A stretch of DNA of 9,736 bases, taken from positions 1 to 9,736 of the forward strand of contig CABUYS010000047.1 of NCBI GenBank assembly GCA_902495835.1, read 5' to 3'. The position numbers were made by a program, and so were the translations under genes. This DNA is from an uncultured Oscillospiraceae bacterium (GTDB taxonomy: Bacteria; Bacillota; Clostridia; Oscillospirales; Acutalibacteraceae). Under the pieces are notes generated by a model. The model saw only the letters and a list, made by a program, of their open reading frames with translations. It was not told the origin of the DNA and made no database searches. This document shows, one piece after another, positions 1 to 6,172 of this stretch (the stretch's first letter is position 1; every line of letters begins with the position of its first letter).

Positions 1-1
1 A

Positions 2-256
2 GAACTGGAAGACCGTTTGTCCGAAGTTAATATAACAGTAAACAAAAATACCGTTCCAAATGAGACAAGAAGTCCGATTTTGACTAGCGGAGTAAGAATA
101 GGTACTGCTGCAGTAACTTCAAGAGGAATGAACGAAAATGAAATGAAAGAAATAGCTAAATGCATTTATCTTTCTATAACCGATTTTGAAAATAATAAAG
201 ATAATATAAAATCTTGCGTAGAATCGCTGTGCTCTTTGCACCCGATTTACGAATAA
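2..256 (+). CDS. glyA: Serine hydroxymethyltransferase, C-terminal fragment (5' end outside window)
   Basis: This is the last 84 codons of a PLP-dependent enzyme that interconverts serine and glycine with tetrahydrofolate, supplying one-carbon units in the cytoplasm. The frame is open from base 2, so the gene starts before the window; a TTG at 17 is internal and is not a real start. The recognisable C-terminal signature of the GlyA family is present: an ITVNKNTVPNET stretch, followed by SPILTSGVRIGTAAVTSRGM, which contains the arginine that binds the substrate carboxylate in this family. A short helical tail follows and the frame stops with TAA. The 75 bases to trpS contain no GC-rich terminator hairpin, so some read-through into trpS is possible. 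Identity is confident; nothing can be said about the missing N-terminal part. Confidence 0.93.
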   Translation, partial: ELEDRLSEVNITVNKNTVPNETRSPILTSGVRIGTAAVTSRGMNENEMKEIAKCIYLSITDFENNKDNIKSCVESLCSLHPIYE

Positions 257-267
257 TATGCTAAAAT

Positions 268-296
268 TTGTATTTTAAATTACATTAAGGTATACT
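268..296 (+). promoter_or_regulatory. Probable sigma-A promoter for trpS-murE-murF
   Basis: TTGTAT (268-273) and TATACT (291-296) are separated by exactly 17 bases. The -10 matches the consensus at five of six positions; the -35 matches at only three. Transcription would start near 303, leaving a leader of about 30 bases before the trpS ATG. That is far too short for a T-box or other tRNA-sensing leader, a common control of aminoacyl-tRNA synthetase genes in Firmicutes. Confidence 0.5.
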
Positions 297-331
297 TAAA
301 CGATGCATTTTTACTTGAGGAGGATTCAAAA

Positions 332-1345
332 ATGAAAGAAATAATACTTACCGGAGACCGCCCTACCGGGAAGCTCCATTTAGGCCATTATATAGGTTCG
401 CTTAAAAACAGAGTAGAACTGCAAGATAAATACAGTCAATATATATTAGTTGCGGACGTACAGGCTTTAACGGACAATGCCGATAATCCGCAAAAAGTTA
501 AAAATAATATTGTAGAGTTATTGCTTGATTATCTTTCGGTAGGAATAGATCCTGCAAAGACCACTGTATGTATACAATCCATGATACCGGCAATTGCAGA
601 GCTTACTGTTTTTTATCTTAATTTGGTGAGCGTTTCAAGACTTGAAAGAAATCCCACAATAAAACAAGAACTTAAACTTCGAAATTTTAACGGGGGAATT
701 CCTGCGGGATTTTTAACTTATCCGGTAAGTCAGGCAGCGGACATAACTGCTTTTGGTGCTGATTTCGTCCCTGCGGGAGAAGACCAAATGCCTATGATAG
801 AACAAACATGTGAAATAGTAAGAAAATTCAACTCCTACTACGGTGAAACGCTTAAAGAACCCAAAATAATCTTGTCAAAAACACCTCGCCTCATAGGAAC
901 CGACGGAAAAAATAAAATGAGCAAATCTCTCGGCAATACAATATATTTATCGGATTCACCCGATGAAATAGAAAAAAAAGTAATGAAAATGTTTACCGAC
1001 CCCAATCATCTTAATGTAAATGACCCCGGTAACACAAAAGATAATCCTGTATTCATATATTTAGATGCATTTGGAAAAGACAAAGAAAAAATAGATTCAA
1101 TGAAAGCTCATTACGAAAAGGGCGGATTGGGTGACGTCAAAGTTAAAAAATATTTGAATGAAGTGCTTCAGGATATTTTAAAGCCGATACGCGAAAAAAG
1201 AAAATTGCTCGAGCAGAATATTTCAGAAGTGTATAAAATAGCTTTTGAAGGAACTGAAAAAGCCAGAGATATAACAAATAAAACTTTGGAAAAAGTGAAA
1301 AAATCAATGAAAATCGATTATAAAGATTTTTTGCCAAACAGTTAA
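332..1345 (+). CDS. trpS: Tryptophanyl-tRNA synthetase (class I)
   Basis: A 337-residue cytoplasmic enzyme that activates tryptophan with ATP and charges tRNA-Trp. The class I signatures are in place: the HIGH-type motif PTGKLHLGHYIGSL (HLGH at residues 16-19) and KMSKS at residues 195-199, inside DGKNKMSKSLGN. The GEDQ segment, typical of the amino-acid-binding region, lies in between. The N-terminus ILTGDRPTGKLHLGHY is the form common in streptococci and clostridia. Length is normal for the family. The ATG at 332 is preceded by a strong GAGGAGG ribosome site at a suitable distance. murE begins 22 bases after the stop with no terminator between them, so trpS appears to be the first gene of a trpS-murE-murF operon. 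No frameshift or missing key residue is seen. Confidence 0.97.
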   Translation: MKEIILTGDRPTGKLHLGHYIGSLKNRVELQDKYSQYILVADVQALTDNADNPQKVKNNIVELLLDYLSVGIDPAKTTVCIQSMIPAIAELTVFYLNLVSVSRLERNPTIKQELKLRNFNGGIPAGFLTYPVSQAADITAFGADFVPAGEDQMPMIEQTCEIVRKFNSYYGETLKEPKIILSKTPRLIGTDGKNKMSKSLGNTIYLSDSPDEIEKKVMKMFTDPNHLNVNDPGNTKDNPVFIYLDAFGKDKEKIDSMKAHYEKGGLGDVKVKKYLNEVLQDILKPIREKRKLLEQNISEVYKIAFEGTEKARDITNKTLEKVKKSMKIDYKDFLPNS

Positions 1346-1367
1346 TTTATATAGAAGGTAGTTATTT

Positions 1368-2828
1368 ATGAATCTTTTGAATATTATAGAAAGCATTGAA
1401 TCTGTCAAAACAGAAGGCAACTGCGACATTGAAATTTTAGATATATTTTATGATTCAAGGAAAGTAACAAAAAACGGTTTGTTTGTTTGTTTATGTGGTG
1501 CCGATTTCGACGGTCATGATTATATAAACGACGCAATGAAAAACGGTGCAGTTGCGGTTGCGGTTCAAAAACCGTTAAAAATATCAGGTGTGACAGTAAT
1601 AGAAACCAAAAACACCAGAGAATTTTTAGCATATGCCTGTGCGTCATTTTTTAATCATCCCGCAAAAGAATTAACAACCGTCGCAATTACCGGAACAAAA
1701 GGCAAAACCACTACCTCCTTTATGATTAGGTCTATAATGGAAAGTGCGGGAATAAAAACGGGAATTATCGGAACGATAGGTGCAGTAATAGGTGATAAAG
1801 TTTCAAAGTTAAACAATACCACTCCCGAATCTTACGAAATACAGAAAAATTTTCGTAAAATGGTAAACGAAGGATGTAAGTGCGTAGTTGTTGAAGCTTC
1901 TTCATTGGGATTAAAAAATCACAGGTTAGACGGATTTCGATTTGACTACGGAATATTTACAAACTTTTCAAATGACCATATCGGAACAAACGAACATAAG
2001 TCACTTGATGAATATATAAAGTGTAAAAGCATGTTGTTTCAAAAGTGTAATACAGGATTTATAAATGTTGATGACATTAAAAGTTCGGAAGTAATAAAAA
2101 ATCACACGTGTAAAATTAAGACTTTCGGAATTAACAGCACTTCGGATTATCACGCCGAAAACGTTAAGCTTGTAAATAACCTCGGAAGTATTGGAGTAAC
2201 ATTTGATTTAAACGGTAAGTTAAATATTAACAATGTTTATGTTCCTATACCTGGTAAATTCAACGTTTATAATGCGTTGGCCGCAGCGGCAGTATGCAGT
2301 TATATGGGAATCGATAATAAAAGCATTGTAAAGGGATTGGCCGAAGTTAAAGTTAAAGGACGAGTAGAACCCGTAAGAGTTTCCGATCACTATTCACTTT
2401 TTATTGATTATGCTCATAATGCACTTAGTATGGAAAATATACTCACAACGCTGAAACAATATAATCCTGAAAGACTTATAGTTTTATTTGGAGCAGGAGG
2501 AAACAGACCCAAAGCGCGAAGATATGAAATGGGGGAAACTGCGGGAAATTTAGCCGATCTTTCTATAATTACAAGCGACAATCCAAGATTTGAAAACCCA
2601 AAACAAATACTCGAAGACATTAAAGAGGGTATAAACAAAACAAACGGAAAATATATTGTGATAGAAAACAGAAAAGAAGCTATTCGTTATTGTTTAAACA
2701 ATGCCAAAAGAGGAGATATAATAGTTTTGGCAGGAAAAGGACATGAAGATTATCAGGAAGTCAACGGGATTAAATATCCTTTTGATGAAAGAGTAATCAT
2801 AGGAAATATTTTAAATAAAAAAATGTAA
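1368..2828 (+). CDS. murE: UDP-MurNAc-tripeptide synthetase (UDP-MurNAc-L-Ala-D-Glu: meso-DAP ligase)
   Basis: A 486-residue ATP-dependent Mur ligase that adds the third residue of the peptidoglycan stem peptide in the cytoplasm. The N-terminal UDP-binding domain is recognised by DSRKVTKNGLFVCLCGADFDGH. The ATP-binding P-loop is TGTKGKTTTS (about residues 108-117), followed by the substrate loop NNTTPESYE. K220, in the segment YIKCKSMLF, sits where the family carries a carbamylated, magnesium-binding lysine. The C-terminal domain carries DNPR (residues 404-407) followed by FENP. DNPR is the known signature of enzymes that add meso-diaminopimelate, whereas lysine-adding enzymes differ at the arginine; the substrate is therefore inferred to be meso-DAP. 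The ATG at 1368 follows a GAAGGT ribosome site. It lies 22 bases after trpS and 18 before murF, in one operon. Confidence 0.96.
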   Translation: MNLLNIIESIESVKTEGNCDIEILDIFYDSRKVTKNGLFVCLCGADFDGHDYINDAMKNGAVAVAVQKPLKISGVTVIETKNTREFLAYACASFFNHPAKELTTVAITGTKGKTTTSFMIRSIMESAGIKTGIIGTIGAVIGDKVSKLNNTTPESYEIQKNFRKMVNEGCKCVVVEASSLGLKNHRLDGFRFDYGIFTNFSNDHIGTNEHKSLDEYIKCKSMLFQKCNTGFINVDDIKSSEVIKNHTCKIKTFGINSTSDYHAENVKLVNNLGSIGVTFDLNGKLNINNVYVPIPGKFNVYNALAAAAVCSYMGIDNKSIVKGLAEVKVKGRVEPVRVSDHYSLFIDYAHNALSMENILTTLKQYNPERLIVLFGAGGNRPKARRYEMGETAGNLADLSIITSDNPRFENPKQILEDIKEGINKTNGKYIVIENRKEAIRYCLNNAKRGDIIVLAGKGHEDYQEVNGIKYPFDERVIIGNILNKKM

Positions 2829-2846
2829 TTAAGATGAGGTTAATAT

Positions 2847-4229
2847 ATGGAGCCTATTAATATATCCGAAATATTGGAAGCCACAAACGGGACTTTGATA
2901 TCAGGTAATACAGACGAAACGGTTACTTCGGTGTGTGTTGACAGTCGAAAATGCAAAAAAAAATCACTGTTTATTCCTTTGAAAGGGGTAAACAGTGACG
3001 GTCATGAATTTATCAAAGATGCTTTTAATTTGGGAGCTTCGGTTTCTCTTGTTCAAAAAGGGCACGAAATAAAAGACAATCCGGGATGTTCTTTGATAGA
3101 AGTTGATTCGACACAAAAAGCGCTGGGAGATTTGGCAAAATATTACCGACATAAATTTAATATACCTGTTATAGGTGTTTCGGGAAGTGTCGGAAAGACT
3201 ACCACCAAAGAAATGATTTTCGCGGCTTTGAGCGAATCTATGAACGTTTTGAAAACACAGTCTAATTACAACGGACAAATCGGTCTTCCTCTTACCATAT
3301 TCAATATAGATTCCGGTCATCAGGCTGCGGTAGTCGAAATGGGAGTAAGCGAGTTTGGTGAGATGGAAAGATTATCCGAAATTGCAGATATCGACATAGG
3401 TGTGATTACAAATATCGGTGTTTCTCATATTGAAAATTTCAAATCAATACAGAACACCTGCAATGAAAAAATTAAAATGATAAATAAAAAAAGCGGTATT
3501 TTGTATCTCAACGGAGATTCTCCGCTTTTGTCCGATCCTGCCGTAAAATCTGTTCATGAAAATGTTGTGTATTTTGGTTTGAACGGAAATTATCCGTATA
3601 AATGTGAAGATATTTACTCTGATAATTATGAAACTCATTTTACACTTGTAACATCTGAATTCAGAGAGCCAATAACAATTCCGTGCTTGGGAATTCACAA
3701 TGTTTATAATGCACTTGCTGCCATAGCTGTAGCGCTAGGCATGGGGGTTCATATAGAAGACATAAAAAAAGGGTTGCTCAAATTTAAAAACGTAAACATG
3801 AGGCAACAAATATTCAATTTAAACGGTATAACTCTTATAGATGATTCTTACAACGCAAGTCCCGACTCTGTAAAAAGCTCGGTAAGCGTTTTGAAAAATC
3901 TTTCGAGGGAAGGCCGAAATATAATAGTAATTGCAGATATGCTCGAACTGGGAGAAAAATCCCATGATATACATTTTGAAACAGGAAGATATATTGCAAT
4001 AGAAGGAATAAACGTTCTCGTAACAATAGGAGAAAACGCAAAGTATCTATCAGATGGAGCCAAATCTGCCAACCAAGATATAATTAGCGTGCACTGTGAA
4101 AACAATTCTGAAGCATGTGAATTTTTAGATGCTAATCTTTCAGAAGGCGACAAAGTTTTAGTAAAAGGCTCTCGGGGAATGCACACTGAAGAAATTTCAA
4201 ATTATCTAAAAAATAAATTTGCAAAATAA
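2847..4229 (+). CDS. murF: UDP-MurNAc-tripeptide: D-Ala-D-Ala ligase
   Basis: A 460-residue Mur ligase that joins D-Ala-D-Ala to the UDP-MurNAc-tripeptide made by the preceding gene, completing the cytoplasmic pentapeptide precursor. The N-terminal domain has VDSRKCKKKSLFIPLKG, the P-loop GVSGSVGKTTTKE spans residues 110-122, and the central domain has EMGVSEFGEM and VITNIGVSHIENF. The family-typical DDSYNASPDS lies at residues 332-341, in the C-terminal nucleotide-contacting region. The ATG at 2847 follows a GAGGT ribosome site. Unlike the classical dcw cluster, mraY and murD do not follow; a strong intrinsic terminator begins two bases after the stop. The protein is full length and no key motif is lost. 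Confidence 0.96.
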   Translation: MEPINISEILEATNGTLISGNTDETVTSVCVDSRKCKKKSLFIPLKGVNSDGHEFIKDAFNLGASVSLVQKGHEIKDNPGCSLIEVDSTQKALGDLAKYYRHKFNIPVIGVSGSVGKTTTKEMIFAALSESMNVLKTQSNYNGQIGLPLTIFNIDSGHQAAVVEMGVSEFGEMERLSEIADIDIGVITNIGVSHIENFKSIQNTCNEKIKMINKKSGILYLNGDSPLLSDPAVKSVHENVVYFGLNGNYPYKCEDIYSDNYETHFTLVTSEFREPITIPCLGIHNVYNALAAIAVALGMGVHIEDIKKGLLKFKNVNMRQQIFNLNGITLIDDSYNASPDSVKSSVSVLKNLSREGRNIIVIADMLELGEKSHDIHFETGRYIAIEGINVLVTIGENAKYLSDGAKSANQDIISVHCENNSEACEFLDANLSEGDKVLVKGSRGMHTEEISNYLKNKFAK

Positions 4230-4230
4230 C

Positions 4231-4259
4231 AAAAGCCATCTGCATATCAGGTGGTTTTT
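4231..4259 (+). terminator. Intrinsic terminator of the trpS-murE-murF operon
   Basis: AAAAGCCATCTG (4231-4242) pairs with CAGGTGGTTTTT (4248-4259) across the five-base loop CATAT, with two G-T wobbles and a run of five T at the end. It starts two bases after the murF stop codon. The A-run on the left arm means it could also stop transcription coming from the right. Confidence 0.85.
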
Positions 4260-4264
4260 CTGTT

Positions 4265-4519
4265 TTTAACCGTAGAATTATTTTATTCAATTTAAAAACT
4301 TTCAAACTTTAGTTGAAGTAAAATTCTTTATTAAATTATTTCCAATATTATACTGGGAATTTTTAAACAAGTTTAAAGTATTATCATTTTTCAAAGAGAT
4401 ATATTAATTTTTAGCAATCAGTTAAATAAAAATAGTTACTTGTAGCTTACAGATAATATTGGAGATTTACTCAAAACTTAAACAACGCTCGCATTTTTCG
4501 GGTGAATATTTATTTATGC
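4265..4519. other. Intergenic stretch between two terminators, no gene seen
   Basis: This very AT-rich stretch of about 255 bases lies between the murF terminator and the hairpin behind the reverse-strand M23 gene. No coding frame with a ribosome site, no tRNA and no convincing promoter could be seen. The only regular structure is a short near-palindrome, TTTAAAC-AA-GTTTAAA (4362-4377), and a weak imperfect inverted repeat at about 4301-4317. Both could be chance in such AT-rich DNA. Confidence 0.5.
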
Positions 4520-4562
4520 AAAACTGCTTCACATCAGCTAAAAACTAAAGTGAAGCAGTTTT
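4520..4562 (-). terminator. Hairpin terminator behind the M23 peptidase gene
   Basis: AAAACTGCTTCAC (4520-4532) is perfectly complementary to GTGAAGCAGTTTT (4550-4562), giving a 13-bp stem around a 17-base loop. Read on the reverse strand it begins about 17 bases after the stop of the M23 gene and ends in TTTT, so it serves that gene. It is symmetrical enough to act in both directions. The unusually large loop is the only odd feature. Confidence 0.8.
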
Positions 4563-4579
4563 ATATTTAAGTTAAAAAT

Positions 4580-5398
4580 TTATTGATTATCTTTTTCCAA
4601 TACCAAAAGCGGGTCGATAAATTTTCCGTCTTTAAAAACAGAAATGTGTATGTGAGATTCATCGGCAATTTCACATGGAACTTTTGCAACAGAACCTATT
4701 TCTTGTCCTGAAGAAACTTTGTCATCTTTTTTTACAGACACAGTTTCTCCAAGTCCCGAATAGTATGCCGTAAAGCCCGAATTATGCTCAATTTTTACAG
4801 TAACTCCGTAAGAAGAATCCGTGTAAACGTCTTTTACCACTCCGTCGGTAATTGATTTTACAGCGCTGCCTGCTTGAGCTTCAAAATCTGTTCCGTTATG
4901 ACAGCGCCAGTCGTTCATTGTTTTGGAATAAACGGGTTTACCGTCGCTGAATTCTTTTGTAATATGATTTCCCGAAGGATAGATTACAGGAGCATCAGAT
5001 TTTTGTGCGGATACGGCTTGAGTTTCTTCTGAATCATCTTGATAATCTGCCGAAAAATTTTCCGCTTTCTTTGATACATTATCGTAAGGAATTGTACGAC
5101 GTCCGCGTAAACTAGGTTTTTCTTCCGATTTTTTCTTGTCAGGTTTTAAATCTTTTTCTTGATTTTGAGAAGATGTTTTATTTGTCGAAGGGGAAGAAGA
5201 AGTGTAGCCGGCAGAATGACTTTTTGACGGAACAATAAAATCTTTTACGCTTTGATAAGTTGACCAAGCGGCTGCGGAAATTGCAGTAAGACATATTGCA
5301 AGAGCGATGTAAAATTTTTTGCCTTTCTTATTTTGTTTATCGTTCTTAGGGGGATTGGAATCTTTACCTGAATTGTTTTTTTTATTTGGTATATTCAT
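4580..5398 (-). CDS. Membrane-anchored M23 (LytM-type) peptidase, SpoIIQ-like
   Basis: A 272-residue protein with a short lysine/asparagine-rich cytoplasmic tail (1-28), one membrane segment (about 29-47), a low-complexity Ser/Lys/Glu linker (about 55-140) and a C-terminal M23 endopeptidase domain (about 160-265). The zinc-site motifs look complete: HxxxD as H167-N-G-T-D171, and HxH as H249-I-H251. The order tail-anchor-linker-M23, with YYSGL in the domain, resembles SpoIIQ, the forespore half of the channel that spans the two membranes during engulfment. Other anchored M23 proteins that process cell-wall peptides look similar, so no symbol is given. The frame stays open upstream to 5536. GGAGGT (5408-5413) lies 9 bases before the ATG at 5398, which is preferred; the ATG at 5404 is only 3 bases away and would add two residues. 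It stands alone, convergent to murF and divergent from the HD gene. Confidence 0.8.
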   Translation of the reverse strand: MNIPNKKNNSGKDSNPPKNDKQNKKGKKFYIALAICLTAISAAAWSTYQSVKDFIVPSKSHSAGYTSSSPSTNKTSSQNQEKDLKPDKKKSEEKPSLRGRRTIPYDNVSKKAENFSADYQDDSEETQAVSAQKSDAPVIYPSGNHITKEFSDGKPVYSKTMNDWRCHNGTDFEAQAGSAVKSITDGVVKDVYTDSSYGVTVKIEHNSGFTAYYSGLGETVSVKKDDKVSSGQEIGSVAKVPCEIADESHIHISVFKDGKFIDPLLVLEKDNQ

Positions 5399-5407
5399 TT
5401 TCATTGC

Positions 5408-5413
5408 ACCTCC
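5408..5413 (-). promoter_or_regulatory. Ribosome binding site deciding the M23 gene start
   Basis: On the reverse strand GGAGGT ends 9 bases before the ATG at 5398 and only 3 bases before the ATG at 5404. The frame is also open upstream to an ATG at 5536, but that one has no such site and would place about 46 unlikely residues before the lysine-rich tail. The site therefore argues for a start at 5398. Confidence 0.6.
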
Positions 5414-5488
5414 GTTTTTATTATTAACCGTTTTTGTTTTCGGTATACAATTTTTTCTAATAAATTTTCCATACAGTAAATAATAAAA

Positions 5489-5518
5489 ATGGCATATTAT
5501 AAGAGAAAATGTTATAAT
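5489..5518 (+). promoter_or_regulatory. Promoter of the HD-ackA-pfkA operon (extended -10)
   Basis: A perfect TATAAT (5513-5518) is preceded by TG one base upstream (5510-5511), an extended -10. ATGGCA (5489-5494) gives a partial -35 at 18 bases. Transcription would begin near 5525, about 42 bases before the HD gene. The -10 lies in the right arm of the inverted repeat at 5492-5522, so a protein bound there would block it. Confidence 0.6.
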
Positions 5519-5522
5519 ATGC
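5492..5522. repeat. Perfect 11-bp inverted repeat in the divergent promoter region
   Basis: GCATATTATAA (5492-5502) is repeated in inverse orientation as TTATAATATGC (5512-5522) around a nine-base spacer. Each arm contains a TATAAT, one on each strand. The right-arm copy is the -10 of the promoter for the HD-ackA-pfkA operon. The repeat could be an operator for a dimeric regulator or simply two back-to-back -10 elements; the sequence alone does not decide. Confidence 0.6.
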
Positions 5523-5566
5523 TTTACCGGGTACATAAATAAAATATACTGAGAGGTAATAAAAAG

Positions 5567-6151
5567 ATGGAACTAAAAGAAGAATTTATAAACATATACA
5601 GTAATAACATAAAGCGTGAAGGCTCCGAAGCGCTTTTAAAATGGATGGAATCAACCGATTTTTTCACAGCTCCCGCAAGTACACGTTATCACTGCGCTTG
5701 TCGAGAAGGTCTGCTTAAACACAGTATTAATGTATATAAAACTTTTATGGATAAGCATTTTGATAAAGACTCCGATAATCTCGAAAGCGTTACAATATGC
5801 TGTTTGCTCCATGATTTATGCAAAGCACAGTTTTATAAAACTTCAATGAGAAATGTAAAAAATGAAACTACAGGCGTTTGGGAACAAGTTCCTTTTTATA
5901 TGGTCGAAGATTCTTTCCCATACGGGCACGGTGAAAAATCCGTTTTTCTGATAGAACGATTCATGCGTTTAAAAACAAGCGAAGCAATGGCAATAAGGTG
6001 GCATATGGGCGGTTTTGACGATTCTGCAAAATCGGGAGGATTTTCAATGAGCGTTGCTTTTGATAAATATCCTTTGGCAGTTCAGCTTCATATGTCTGAT
6101 TTGGAAGCTACATATTTAAGAGAAAAGGGTACGTCAAGCGTAAGAAAATAA
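5567..6151 (+). CDS. HD-domain metal-dependent phosphohydrolase of unknown substrate
   Basis: A 194-residue soluble protein of the HD superfamily, whose members mostly cleave phosphate esters of nucleotides or RNA. The metal-binding residues are readable: H52 in EGLLKHSINVY, the HD pair H82-D83 in CCLLHDLCK with K86 after it, further histidines H121 (YGHGEKS) and H146 (RWHMGG), and D178 in HMSDLEATY. The pattern matches a family of small, mostly uncharacterised 'hydrolases' common in Firmicutes and distantly related to the HD part of the YhaM-type exoribonuclease. It lacks the nucleic-acid-binding OB domain of YhaM, so an RNA substrate is only a guess. The ATG at 5567 follows an AGAGG ribosome site about 10 bases away. 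It is the first gene of a probable operon; acetate kinase begins 21 bases after its stop. Confidence 0.85.
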   Translation: MELKEEFINIYSNNIKREGSEALLKWMESTDFFTAPASTRYHCACREGLLKHSINVYKTFMDKHFDKDSDNLESVTICCLLHDLCKAQFYKTSMRNVKNETTGVWEQVPFYMVEDSFPYGHGEKSVFLIERFMRLKTSEAMAIRWHMGGFDDSAKSGGFSMSVAFDKYPLAVQLHMSDLEATYLREKGTSSVRK

Positions 6152-6157
6152 ACTCAA

Positions 6158-6163
6158 AAGGAG
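6158..6163 (+). promoter_or_regulatory. Ribosome binding site that places the acetate kinase start at an ATT codon
   Basis: AAGGAG (6158-6163) lies 9 bases before an ATT at 6173. No ATG, GTG or TTG exists in the acetate kinase frame between the in-frame stop TGA (6164-6166) and the ATG at 6230, which is 66 bases from the site. A TTG at 6169 is 5 bases from the site but in another frame, where it meets TAA after two codons (6175-6177). Confidence 0.75.
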
Positions 6164-6172
6164 TGAATTTGT

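Noticed and set aside
257..331. T-box leader for trpS
   Set aside because: The gap from glyA is only 75 bases, and neither the specifier stem-loop nor the T-box sequence nor a terminator is present.
4362..4377. Near-palindrome TTTAAAC-AA-GTTTAAA
   Set aside because: Such short AT-only symmetry is expected by chance in this base composition and no promoter or gene lies beside it.
5445..5480. Sigma-F or sigma-G promoter for the M23 gene on the reverse strand
   Set aside because: A GTATG resembling a -35 was found, but no -10 with the required GG and spacing follows, so no sporulation promoter can be claimed.
5399..5536. Upstream extension of the M23 gene to an ATG at 5536
   Set aside because: The added 46 residues precede the lysine-rich tail, the ATG lacks a ribosome site, and the extension would cover the promoter and inverted repeat; GGAGGT at 5408-5413 favours the start at 5398.
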